DNA of 64,000 bases, taken from Roseovarius sp. A-2 (GTDB lineage Bacteria > Pseudomonadota > Alphaproteobacteria > Rhodobacterales > Rhodobacteraceae). The stretch's first letter is position 1. Every line of letters starts with the position of its first letter. Location: the NCBI RefSeq assembly GCF_002072155.1, contig NZ_BDIY01000007.1, forward strand, positions 62,001 through 126,000. Direction: 5' to 3'. The notes below the pieces were generated by a model, which was not told the origin of the DNA, ran no database searches, and saw only the letters and a list, made by a program, of their open reading frames with translations. Below are positions 34,862 through 43,714 of the stretch, piece after piece. Position numbers and translations under genes: made by a program.

Positions 34862-35246
34862 CTACGACCAAGCCCACGCAAAAATGGGGAGATTACCATC
34901 CGTTATATTGGGATCGTGGGACGGCATAATGATAAGATCTGCACCAATCTTGTTGGCGTGGTTCAAGATCGTCCGCGCGGGGTTGCCCTCTAGCAAGACA
35001 AGCCCGAATGATCGTTCAACCCAGCAGTTTGCGCCGTGCTTCAAGCTTTCTCTCGGCTTCCGCCATAATTTTCCGGTTGGTCGCGTTCGACACAGAACTC
35101 TGCGCATAGCCTGGAAGATTGCGCCGCACATGCAGAACTGTGACCTTGCCGCCATGTGATTCTACGAAACGTTTGGCTGCCGACAACTGCCGAGCAGACA
35201 CAAGTTCAATTGCCAGATCGATCGGCACCAGGATATTCTTGAACGT
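34862..35246 (-). pseudogene. universal stress protein (Usp) gene, start-mutated, frameshifted and truncated
   Basis: On the minus strand AAGGAG is followed 7 nt later by ACG at 35246 where ATG is expected, then FKNILVPIDLAIELVSARQL, a UspA N-terminus. The frame runs to a stop near 35016. A second frame continues the homology with LVLLEGNPARTILNHANKIG and ADLIIMPSHDP, the Usp nucleotide-binding region. At about 34897 the Usp sequence ends at GGTAATCTCCCC, which looks like an IS3-type terminus. The ADP/ATP-binding G-x2-G-x9-G(S/T) C-terminal motif is missing. Three lesions make it a clear pseudogene. Confidence 0.75.
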
Positions 35247-35322
35247 AGACTTTCTCCTTTTTCAGATTTTCGGACCGTTACACTCATGGTTTCGAAACAC
35301 TAAGATGTCTGACCCAAGCCCG

Positions 35323-36912
35323 TTAATAAGCAGCCACAATGCCGTCCCCGCGCGGATCAACAGCTCCCTCAAAGACACCCGACGGATGCCTTACAATTGC
35401 CCCGGCATGTCCCATGATTTCATCAAACTGGCCGATGACCTCTGTGTCGTGACCCGCTGCAACAAGTGCGTCGATGACCTGAGGCGATAATCGGTTTTCG
35501 ATCCTAAGGTTCATTTTTGCTTCACCCCATGTGCGCCCCAAAAGCCAACGCGGCGCGGTGACCGAATGCTGCAATTCCTGACCGTATGCAGAATATCTCG
35601 TAAAGACCATTGCCTGTGTCTGAGGTTGCCCCTCGCCACCCATCGTCCCGTAAACCATCGACCGACCGTCATCGAACACAGCAATGGGAGGTTGTATAGT
35701 GTGAAACGGTTTTCGGCCCGGTGCAATTGGATTACGGTCCGATGAATCCAGCGAAAACGTTGTGCCGCGGTTTTGCCAGGTAATGCCGGATTGAGGAAGA
35801 ACGACGCCTGAACCAAACTCCCAGTAGAGGCTCTGAATAAAGCTGACGGACCGTCCTTCTCCGTCGATAGCGCCCAACCAGACTGTATCGCCTTTGTTGG
35901 TCGCATCGTCCCAAGGGGCGGCCTTTTGTGCGTCGATTTGCGCAGCCAGTTTATCAAGGTGACCTGGATCAAGTAGGTCCTGTGGCGCCTTGGTCATGTA
36001 TTTCGGGTCCGTCACATGCGCATTGCGTGCGCGGAATGCCCGTTTGGTGGATTCAACCAACCCGTGCACAAACCCATAATCTTCTGACGTTTTGTGCTGC
36101 AACCGTTCATAAATTCCAAGGATCATCAAGGATGCGATCCCCTGCGTCGGCGGCGGCATATTATAGACGGTTGCACCAAAGGCCCGCACAGATAGCGGTT
36201 CAACCTGTCGCGCCCGGTGCGCCTTAAGGTCTTCAAGGCGGATGGGGCTGCCAGCCTGTTCAAGGTCTTCGCTGATGGCCCTTGCCAGATCGCCAGTGTA
36301 GAAATCATCCAGCCCCTTACTGGCGAGATGTTCCAACGTCGCCGCGATCTTTTTTTGAAGGAACAACTCCCCGACCTCGGGAACTTTTCCGTTGTGCAAA
36401 TATGTATCGGCATAGCCTGAAACACCGTCGAATTCACTCAACTTAGATTTGGTGTTTTCGTGTTGGGTTCGAGAAGTGGGGACACCGTTGCGCGCATAGT
36501 AGATCGCATCTTCAAACAACCGAGACAGGGGCAGCTTGCCACCTTCGGCAGCAGCAAGTTTATGTGCAGCCGCCCAACCGGAAACCGCACCGGCAACCGT
36601 AATCGCCGCCAAAGGACCGCGTGACGGGATCCTGTCGAGGCCAAGATCGCAGTAAAAGTCTGCACTTGCATTGTTCCAGAGTCCACCACAGGCATCGATG
36701 CCAACCGGTTTACCGTCGCTACCGCGTATCAGCCAGAAGTTGTCACCTCCAAGCCCATTCATATGCGGATAGACAACGGAAATCGTGGCGGCTGATGCAA
36801 TCATGGCTTCAATGGCATTTCCCCCATCGCGAAGGACACGCAACCCGGACTCTGATGCCAAATGATGCGGTGCGACGACCATTCCGCGTGTTGATCGTGG
36901 AGTCTGCAACAT
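35323..36912 (-). CDS. gamma-glutamyltransferase-like Ntn hydrolase (HpxW/oxamate amidohydrolase type), 529 aa
   Basis: A GGT-fold proenzyme that should cleave itself before Thr343 (NKGDTVWLGAID), where Thr becomes the nucleophile. MVVAPHHLASESGLRVLRDGGNAIEA, GLGGDNFWL and TMGGEGQPQTQ are the conserved blocks. The GDTVWLG cleavage site and WEFGSGVVLPQSGI are, as I recall, closer to HpxW (oxamate amidohydrolase of purine-nitrogen use) than to periplasmic GGT (TTHFSV type). There is no signal peptide, so it acts in the cytoplasm. Base composition is visibly lower in GC than the flanks. It lies downstream of a TRAP operon on the same strand and likely processes the imported compound. Confidence 0.8.
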   Translation of the reverse strand: MLQTPRSTRGMVVAPHHLASESGLRVLRDGGNAIEAMIASAATISVVYPHMNGLGGDNFWLIRGSDGKPVGIDACGGLWNNASADFYCDLGLDRIPSRGPLAAITVAGAVSGWAAAHKLAAAEGGKLPLSRLFEDAIYYARNGVPTSRTQHENTKSKLSEFDGVSGYADTYLHNGKVPEVGELFLQKKIAATLEHLASKGLDDFYTGDLARAISEDLEQAGSPIRLEDLKAHRARQVEPLSVRAFGATVYNMPPPTQGIASLMILGIYERLQHKTSEDYGFVHGLVESTKRAFRARNAHVTDPKYMTKAPQDLLDPGHLDKLAAQIDAQKAAPWDDATNKGDTVWLGAIDGEGRSVSFIQSLYWEFGSGVVLPQSGITWQNRGTTFSLDSSDRNPIAPGRKPFHTIQPPIAVFDDGRSMVYGTMGGEGQPQTQAMVFTRYSAYGQELQHSVTAPRWLLGRTWGEAKMNLRIENRLSPQVIDALVAAGHDTEVIGQFDEIMGHAGAIVRHPSGVFEGAVDPRGDGIVAAY

Positions 36913-37036
36913 TTCTTTTCTCCAGTGTTCTTACCGCAATCCGGACAGTCTTGTTCGGTTTGGCGGTTTTTACGTTGGCGGTGTTAGTCAGGCGAACCCG
37001 GCGTCTGCCCGGGGTCACTCGTGTTTTACTTCGGGT

Positions 37037-38359
37037 TTACCAACCCAGATAACGCGGCAGCCACAGCGCGATGTCAGGGAAGTTGAAGATCATGACCACC
37101 GCGATAACCTGCAAAATCAAGAACGGCATAGCGCCTAGGTAAATGTCCCGTGTTGTCACTTCTGGAGGGGCAACCCCTTTAAGGAAGAATAACGACCATC
37201 CAACCGGCGGGCTGAGGAATGTTGTTTGCAGGGTCATACTGATCAGCATCGCCAACCAAACCATGTCCACGCCTGCATTCGCGAAGATGGGAACAAACAA
37301 CGGCAGGACGATGTAGGAAATTTCAATCCATTCGAGGAAGAAACCCAGAACGAAAACCAGCAGCAGCATAAAGACCAAGTCTGCGGTTACCCCACCCGGG
37401 ATTAATTCGAAAAGGGATGCCACAAGATGATCGCCCCCAAGCCCACGGAAAGACAACGAAAACACCTGCGAGGAGATCAGAATGAAGAATATCATGGCCG
37501 TAATCTTGAGCGTTTGATCCAATGTTCCGATCAGGGCTTCTTTGTCGAGACGGCCGCTTATTGCGACGATGAGCAATGCGCCCAGCGAACCCATTGACGC
37601 CGCTTCCGTCGGAGCAGCAACGCCCCCGATGATCGACCCCAGCACTGCGAGGATCAAACCGATAACCGGCACGACGACGCGGAAGAACTCTTTGAGCAGT
37701 TTCGACTTGGTCATGGCGTCACGTTCTTTGCTGGGAATGGGCGGAGCCCAGTCCGGCCGAAACGCGCCGATGCACAAGACGAAGGCAATATAAATGGCAG
37801 ACAGTACCAATCCCGGGATCATGGCTGCGGCAAAAATTGTACCGACGGATACTGACAGGATATCCGCCAGAAGAATGAGAACCAAGCTTGGTGGAATGAT
37901 TTGCCCCAATGTGCCGGAACTACAGATAATACCGCAGGACAGAGCCTTGTTGTAGTTGCGGCGCAGGAACACCGGCAGCGTCAGCAAGCCAAGCGTCACA
38001 ACGGTTGCGCCAACAATTCCGGTCGATGCCCCCATAAGCACGCCAACAACGATGACCGAAACGCCCATTCCCCCGGGCAGCCGACCGAACATATGACCGG
38101 CAATATCAAGTAGGTCTTCGGCCAATCGCGATTTTTCGAGCATCACCCCCATGAAGACGAACAACGGTGCCGCCATCAGTGTGTAGTTTGTGACCACCCC
38201 AAAGAATCGCGCGGGCAACAGGTCAAACAGAAAGGATCCGAACCCAAGATATCCAAAGACAAACCCGGAAATCAGAAGCGATGTGGCGACCGGTACACCG
38301 ACAAACAGCAGGCCCAGAAATCCACCGGCCATCAACAGAGCAAATGTTTCATTTTCCAT
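37037..38359 (-). CDS. TRAP transporter large permease (island copy), 440 aa
   Basis: About 12 hydrophobic segments with DctM signatures: GASTGIVGATVVTLGLLTLP, GIICSSGTLGQIIPPSLVLI, GGVAAPTEAASMGSLGAL and TTFLSPPVGWSLFFLKGVAP. Compared with the dctM at 26 kb it belongs to a different subgroup (SPPVGWS rather than TPPVGLN), the type usually found with Tat-exported, TakP-like binding proteins. Overlaps the stop of the small permease gene by one nucleotide. The next gene downstream, 124 bp away, is the GGT-like gene. Confidence 0.92.
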   Translation of the reverse strand: MENETFALLMAGGFLGLLFVGVPVATSLLISGFVFGYLGFGSFLFDLLPARFFGVVTNYTLMAAPLFVFMGVMLEKSRLAEDLLDIAGHMFGRLPGGMGVSVIVVGVLMGASTGIVGATVVTLGLLTLPVFLRRNYNKALSCGIICSSGTLGQIIPPSLVLILLADILSVSVGTIFAAAMIPGLVLSAIYIAFVLCIGAFRPDWAPPIPSKERDAMTKSKLLKEFFRVVVPVIGLILAVLGSIIGGVAAPTEAASMGSLGALLIVAISGRLDKEALIGTLDQTLKITAMIFFILISSQVFSLSFRGLGGDHLVASLFELIPGGVTADLVFMLLLVFVLGFFLEWIEISYIVLPLFVPIFANAGVDMVWLAMLISMTLQTTFLSPPVGWSLFFLKGVAPPEVTTRDIYLGAMPFLILQVIAVVMIFNFPDIALWLPRYLGW

Positions 38360-38910
38360 TAAGAATTACTCCCGGTGATGCGCGTGAAATACAAAATGCT
38401 GTGCGCAGCGGCCTGAATCGCAAGTAATGTGAAGCCAAGAGGCACCATCGCCTTCAAAAGAAAGCGATGCGGCAATCCTCCGGGATCAGGAGACCCTTCC
38501 GATATGTCGTACGCCATTGATACAAAATTGAGCGAAAGCTTGACGGTGAGGACACAGAGAATGAACAAAGCAATTGAAGTAAACAGGTTGACAAAGTTCT
38601 GCGTTCGGGGGGCGAACTTGTCATACAGCAAGTCGACCCGAACATGCCCGTGGTGGCGCATCGTGTAGGCACATCCGATCATCGCCACGGGTGCCAAAAT
38701 GTGCCACTCCAATTCCTGCATGGAAACGGGGCCAATCGAAAAGAAGTACCGCAGCACGACGTTTGCAGAAACCAGCAATACCAAGGCAAGCACGAGAAAC
38801 ATCGCGATCCTGCCGGACATCTCTACAATCCATTCTAATCCGCGGCCGAGGCGGCCAAGTGCGTCGGTGCCATAGGCGTTTGACGGGTTTATGTCGTCCG
38901 GATCATCCAT
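38359..38910 (-). CDS. TRAP transporter small permease (island copy), 183 aa
   Basis: Four hydrophobic helices lie at about residues 32-52, 65-85, 105-125 and 148-168. NVVLRYFFSIGPVSMQELEW and the preceding helix correspond to DctQ helix 1 and its loop, and HHGHVRVDLLYDKF matches the HLGVDAI-type motif. The N-terminal about 28 residues (DDPDDINPSNAYGTDALGRL) form a hydrophilic extension. Gene order on the minus strand is binding protein, small permease, large permease, with an 86-nt gap after the binding protein. Confidence 0.88.
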   Translation of the reverse strand: MDDPDDINPSNAYGTDALGRLGRGLEWIVEMSGRIAMFLVLALVLLVSANVVLRYFFSIGPVSMQELEWHILAPVAMIGCAYTMRHHGHVRVDLLYDKFAPRTQNFVNLFTSIALFILCVLTVKLSLNFVSMAYDISEGSPDPGGLPHRFLLKAMVPLGFTLLAIQAAAHSILYFTRITGSNS

Positions 38911-38996
38911 TTGCTATCCTCAAGATGGGCGTTCATGCAACAGACTGGACCCGGCCGGCAACCATCCAAAGCTGGCGCAGCCGGATCCGGTAGGAC

Positions 38997-40079
38997 CTAC
39001 AAAATATTCCTGTAGTAGTTCCCTTCGCTTATTCCGGCCCAGCCTTCCCACTTCTTCTTGAAGTCGAAGAAGGCGTCGTGAACCTTCTTGACCGTTGGGT
39101 CGGCCGCAGCTTTTTCTTCGAGGACATCGAAAGTGATCTCGCGCATCCTGCTAACGATGTCATCGGGAAGTACATGCTGCTGCACACCCTCGTTGGTGAC
39201 CAGATCTTCCAGGGCTTCGGCGTTGACGGCTTCGGACCAGGAATAGCTTTCCAATGTCGTTGCCTGTGCTGCAGCCCGAACAATCGCTTTCAAATCATCA
39301 GGCAGGCCTTCCCAGGCCTTTGCGTTGATCAGCAGTTCACCTGTGTTCTGCGGTTCGTGCCAGCCGGTGGTGTAATAGTGGCTGGCCGCGTTGTGCAAAC
39401 CCATGCGGCGGTCTTGATAGGGGCCAACAAACTCTGCCGCATCAATGACGCCGCGCTCCAAAGCCGGGAAGATTTCCCCGCCGGGCAGCAGCTTTACGTT
39501 GACGCCAAGCTCGGCATAAACCCTGCCCGCCAGACCGGGGATACGCATTTTCAGACCCTTGTAGTCTTCAACGCTTGTAATCGGGTCGCGATACCAACCC
39601 GTCATCTGAATGCCGGTGTTGTTCAACGGCATGGCGATCATGCCAAAGTCTTTATAGAGCTCGTTCCACAGATCAATTCCACCTCCGTGATACAACCACG
39701 CATTCTGCCCGGCAAAGTTCAGGCCGAACGGAACGGTTGTGAAATACTGGGCTGCAAAGCTTCTGCCCGCCCAGAAGTACGAATTGGCGGCGTTCATCTG
39801 GATTGTGCCGCTGCGCACCGCGTCGAATCCTTCCAGCGCCGGGATCAGCTCCCCCGCGGCGAAATGCTGAATCTCCATCCTTCCGCCAGACATATCCGAT
39901 ACGCGCTGCGCAAAATCGGCAGGACTACCGGGTCCTGCGGAATAGAAAGGCGCGCCCGGTCCGTACGCGTTTGTCATGCGCCAACGGACTTTGTCCTGAG
40001 CTCGTACAACTGACGGCGTGCTTACAGCGGCGGCAACACTGCCGACCAGGCCAGCTCTAAGTAGATTGCGTCGTTTCAT
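38997..40079 (-). CDS. Tat-exported TRAP substrate-binding protein, TakP-like, 360 aa
   Basis: A Tat signal (RRNLLRAG, twin Arg at residues 3-4; cleavage after about VVRAQ) shows export in folded form. The mature part has VRWRMTNAYGPGAPFYSAGP, PFGLNFAGQNAWLYHGGG, GLKMRIPGLAGRVYAELGV and AAEFVGPYQDRRMGLHNAASHYYTTGW, the pattern of the TakP/TtLctP-like group that binds 2-oxo acids or lactate, often as dimers. A 2-oxo-acid-like substrate would include oxamate, an amide analogue of pyruvate, matching the HpxW-like hydrolase; that is inference. A palindrome-bearing AT-rich promoter region separates it from the regulator gene. Confidence 0.86.
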   Translation of the reverse strand: MKRRNLLRAGLVGSVAAAVSTPSVVRAQDKVRWRMTNAYGPGAPFYSAGPGSPADFAQRVSDMSGGRMEIQHFAAGELIPALEGFDAVRSGTIQMNAANSYFWAGRSFAAQYFTTVPFGLNFAGQNAWLYHGGGIDLWNELYKDFGMIAMPLNNTGIQMTGWYRDPITSVEDYKGLKMRIPGLAGRVYAELGVNVKLLPGGEIFPALERGVIDAAEFVGPYQDRRMGLHNAASHYYTTGWHEPQNTGELLINAKAWEGLPDDLKAIVRAAAQATTLESYSWSEAVNAEALEDLVTNEGVQQHVLPDDIVSRMREITFDVLEEKAAADPTVKKVHDAFFDFKKKWEGWAGISEGNYYRNIL

Positions 40080-40152
40080 TATGTAGTCCTCCCAAGAGTC
40101 TAGCTCAAACGCACCCGTAAGAGCTTAGTATTTTTAGGCCAATAAAAAATTG

Positions 40153-40170
40153 GAATCAAATATTTGATTC
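40153..40170. promoter_or_regulatory. perfect 18-bp palindrome in the TRAP/regulator intergenic region
   Basis: GAATCAAATATTTGATTC is fully self-complementary and lies 74 nt upstream of the TRAP binding-protein start, within AT-rich DNA. It is a likely operator for the adjacent GntR-type regulator. Confidence 0.6.
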
Positions 40171-40262
40171 TATTTCAGATCTTTCAATCCATCAGATAAT
40201 TGTTTTTACGCATAAAAAAGATTAGTGGGAATTTTAAAATTGACTTTTTATTTGTCTTATTA

Positions 40263-40281
40263 TACCAATTTATTAATGGTA
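40263..40281. promoter_or_regulatory. inverted repeat TACCA-N9-TGGTA before the regulator gene
   Basis: It lies 22-41 nt upstream of the regulator ATG, a position suited to autorepression. TGGT/ACCA half-sites are common in FadR-type GntR operators, although the spacer here is longer than usual. Confidence 0.4.
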
Positions 40282-40303
40282 CATTTCAACAGATAGAGCC
40301 CAA

Positions 40304-40996
40304 ATGAAGAGAACTGAAGATGCTGAGACAGCACTGTGTCACATGATAGAGGCGATGGCTCCGGGTGAGCGCCTTCCGTCCGAACGTTCGCTCTGCGAAG
40401 ACCTGAAAATCAGCCGCGGAACGCTTCGCGTGTTCCTTGAACGGCTGGAAGCAAGAAAGAAGGTCTGGCGCCATGTGGGGCGCGGCACATTTGCGGGCAG
40501 TCGCCCTTTGGAAACCAATCCGGGTCTTTCAGTGGTGGCGGATACAACCAGCCCACACGAGTTGTTGGAAATGCGGCTCATTTTCGAACCAAAAGTCGCA
40601 CAACTGGCAGCCCTGCGGGCAAGCCGACAACAGATTTCCCAAATGTGGTACTGCGCAAAGAAAACAGGAATTGTGACGGACTCAAAGGCCTACGAGCTTT
40701 GGGATGCAACGTTGCACCGTACTATCGCGGAGGCCGCGCACAACAAACTGCTGCTTGATGTGTTTGACGCGATCAACGATGTCCGCAACAACACCGATTG
40801 GGGGCGCCTGCGTGACATGGTTGTCAGCACACCTGCCAGACAGCGTCAGTGGTGGATGCAGCACGAAGATCTCGTCGACGCAATCGCCGCTCGAAATGAA
40901 AGCAGAGCCGAAGAAGCAATGAGAAAGCACATTGAATCGGTTCAACTAATGATCCAGGGGGCCGCCAGAAACCAGCTGTCGCTTATGCCGGAATGA
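40304..40996 (+). CDS. GntR family regulator with FCD domain (FadR subfamily), 230 aa
   Basis: A winged HTH (about residues 10-75) has GERLPSERSLCEDLKISRGT then LRVFLERLEARKKVWRHVGRGTF, the GntR recognition helix and wing. An all-helical FCD ligand domain follows (about 85-220) with LLEMRLIFEPKVAQLAALRA, the metal-site Asp and His residues in LWDATLHRTIAEAAHN, and late HEDLVDAI and MRKHIE. FadR-subfamily proteins usually repress a neighbouring operon until its substrate binds. Divergent from the TRAP operon, so it probably controls TRAP and the GGT-like gene. Same low-GC composition as those genes. Confidence 0.9.
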   Translation: MKRTEDAETALCHMIEAMAPGERLPSERSLCEDLKISRGTLRVFLERLEARKKVWRHVGRGTFAGSRPLETNPGLSVVADTTSPHELLEMRLIFEPKVAQLAALRASRQQISQMWYCAKKTGIVTDSKAYELWDATLHRTIAEAAHNKLLLDVFDAINDVRNNTDWGRLRDMVVSTPARQRQWWMQHEDLVDAIAARNESRAEEAMRKHIESVQLMIQGAARNQLSLMPE

Positions 40997-41037
40997 CTGG
41001 CACAAGGCTGGGCTTTCATTCACGGAGGCCTTGCTTG

Positions 41038-41290
41038 GGCCCTGTCGCAAATTTTGGAAAATTGCGGATTCGTGCGTGGCCCTGTACACAGTTATCCAGC
41101 GAGCGCCGTGAAACGCTGGAATGCGGTTTGGCCCGTCGCTTCGAATTGTCGCTTGTGGATCATGTGCGCGACTTCGATGCCTTCCAGTGTTGCAGAGGCT
41201 GAATTGAAGGATTTGAAGCCCTTCATTTGTCGCGTCAGTTCTTTTGATGAACCGATGATCCTGCTTGATGATGTTGTTTAAAGCACTTCG
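41038..41290 (-). mobile_element. IS6-family transposase C-terminal remnant with right terminal repeat
   Basis: The minus strand encodes LNNIIKQDHRFIKR, then after a one-nucleotide insertion near 41239 continues LTRQMKGFKSFNSASATLEG and IEVAHMIHKRQF, stopping at 41092. This is the C-terminus of an IS6/IS26-type DDE transposase. GGCCCTGTCGCAAATTTTGG at 41038-41057 matches the form of IS6-family terminal repeats (GGCNCTGTTGCAAA). The catalytic N-terminal part and the other repeat are gone. It marks past transposition on the right side of the island and is not functional. Confidence 0.8.
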
Positions 41291-41603
41291 GCAAAAACCT
41301 AAATCAGGGGATTTCTACGCTCTGCTGGGGAAGTGTCCCCGGAGATGGTGTAGGACACACCCTAAAATTGAGCATCACTTGCTGCGAACAAAAATCGCCC
41401 CTCTCCTTCGAAGGGAGCGATTGACCTTTTGCTGCATGCGACGGAAAGGTGCTGTTGGCGGTTGTTTGCCAAACTTTGAGATCGGTGCTGACATGATCAA
41501 TCCTCCCAAACAGGATGAATCACAGATCAGCAGCTATGGGAATCCCTCGCGATTCAGCTTTTCAGTCGGATGCTTTAAAACAAGAATTATGGCTTGATTG
41601 AAC
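41291..41603. other. gene-free junk between the IS6 remnant and tRNA-Arg
   Basis: No gene recognised. A hairpin-forming stretch AATCGC...GCGATT with inner CTCC/GGAG pairing and a following CCTTTT (about 41395-41435) resembles a terminator. GGGGAAGTGTCCCC near 41328-41341 is another short inverted repeat. An open frame at 41265-41597 has no family resemblance. Confidence 0.5.
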
Positions 41604-41680
41604 TGGCGGTCCCAGCAGGATTCGAACCTGCGACCTCACGCTTCGGAGGCGTGCACTCTATCCAGCTGAGCTATGGGACC
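41604..41680 (-). tRNA. tRNA-Arg (anticodon CCG), intact
   Basis: A 77-nt cloverleaf: acceptor GGTCCCA/TGGGACC, D-arm TAGCTCAGCTGGAT, anticodon stem CACGC/GCGTG around CTCCGAA (CCG at 41644-41646), and T-arm GCAGGTTCGAATCCTGC. CCA is encoded after discriminator G. It lies on the island side, 119 nt from a truncated tRNA-Arg with the same anticodon but a different stem sequence. Confidence 0.96.
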
Positions 41681-41799
41681 GCTGTGCGAGGCTTCTATCT
41701 TGTCCGGAAACTAGGTGCAATAAGAGAGTTTTAGGACTGTTTTGCAGAAAATTCGATTATAGGTCGTTTTTATCTATTAAAATCAGATTATTAAAAATA
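41681..41799. other. AT-rich spacer between intact and broken tRNA-Arg
   Basis: Strikingly AT-rich compared with both flanks; no gene. The promoter of the intact tRNA-Arg must lie here or further right. TTGCAC on the minus strand near 41715-41720 is a possible -35 element, with only a weak -10 partner. Confidence 0.5.
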
Positions 41800-41848
41800 G
41801 GCCTCTGCCTTCGGAGGGCAGCGCTCTATCCAGCTGAGCTATGGGTCC
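41800..41848 (-). pseudogene. truncated tRNA-Arg (CCG), 5' 49 nt only
   Basis: GGACCCATAGCTCAGCTGGA then TAGAGCGCTGCC, CTCCGAA and GGCAGAGGC give the acceptor 5' strand, D-arm, full anticodon arm (CCG) and variable loop. The sequence then switches to AT-rich DNA at 41800, just where the T-arm should begin. No 3' half is found in the window. Loss at the T-arm border is typical of recombination at integrase attachment sites in tRNA genes. Confidence 0.85.
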
Positions 41849-41895
41849 ACATGCGCGCGGTATTGCGGGGCCGACACGGCCCCGCAATCTTAAAA

Positions 41896-43116
<1,221 letters not shown>

Positions 43117-43117
43117 C

Positions 43118-43714
43118 TCAGCCCCCTCTCATCACGACGACACCGACAAGGCTGAAAAACGCGCTCAGCCCGATCGCCATCGCCACGAGCGACAATAGGA
43201 TCACCCCCGCCGCCTTGAACATGCTGCCGAAGCGATGTGCGGCATCGACAAAGCCTATCAGTATGTAAATGCCCCAGACCGCCGCGACCATCACCACAAG
43301 CGCACCCAGTACGGGCGCCACGTCTGCCAGAATCAACACCGCGAGTTGCACCATAAGCCGCAACACCTGCAACCATGTCAGCAGGACGAGGATATCGTTC
43401 ATCGACGCGGGCGCACCGCCCAGACCCTGCCCCACGTAATGGAGTGTGATCACCGTGATCGCCAGGGCCCCGAACAGGAAAACCGCAAACAGAATCGGCG
43501 AATGGAAGGCCGGTGGCATCAACGCGGCCGACGGATCGCTCGGCGGGCTCAGTTGCAGCGACAGCGAATAGACAATGGCATTGAGGATCGACATCAGCGC
43601 AAGGGCTGTCCACAACCACTGCCCCGGCAATTGCATCCCGATCAGCGCGCGCGCGGCCTCGCGCGGCTGGAACAGCGTCTGCCGCACCAGATCCTTGACG
43701 TGATCGCTTGTCAT
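43118..43714 (-). CDS. YIP1-like membrane protein, 198 aa
   Basis: Five hydrophobic segments follow a short soluble N-terminus with VRQTLFQPREAARALIGMQL, the usual entry of bacterial YIP1-type proteins. Segments run about 32-52, 72-95, 108-130, 135-157 and 170-195. The start at 43714 follows GGAGCAGCGC, overlaps the stop of the upstream membrane gene (ATGA), and the stop is 1 nt from sufS. It is therefore embedded in the suf operon. No role in Fe-S assembly is known; association with membrane-bound SufBCD is a guess from position. Confidence 0.75.
   Translation of the reverse strand: MTSDHVKDLVRQTLFQPREAARALIGMQLPGQWLWTALALMSILNAIVYSLSLQLSPPSDPSAALMPPAFHSPILFAVFLFGALAITVITLHYVGQGLGGAPASMNDILVLLTWLQVLRLMVQLAVLILADVAPVLGALVVMVAAVWGIYILIGFVDAAHRFGSMFKAAGVILLSLVAMAIGLSAFFSLVGVVVMRGG

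Noticed and set aside
41800-41848. Second functional tRNA-Arg gene
   Set aside because: Only 49 nt are present; the T-arm, acceptor 3' strand and CCA are missing.
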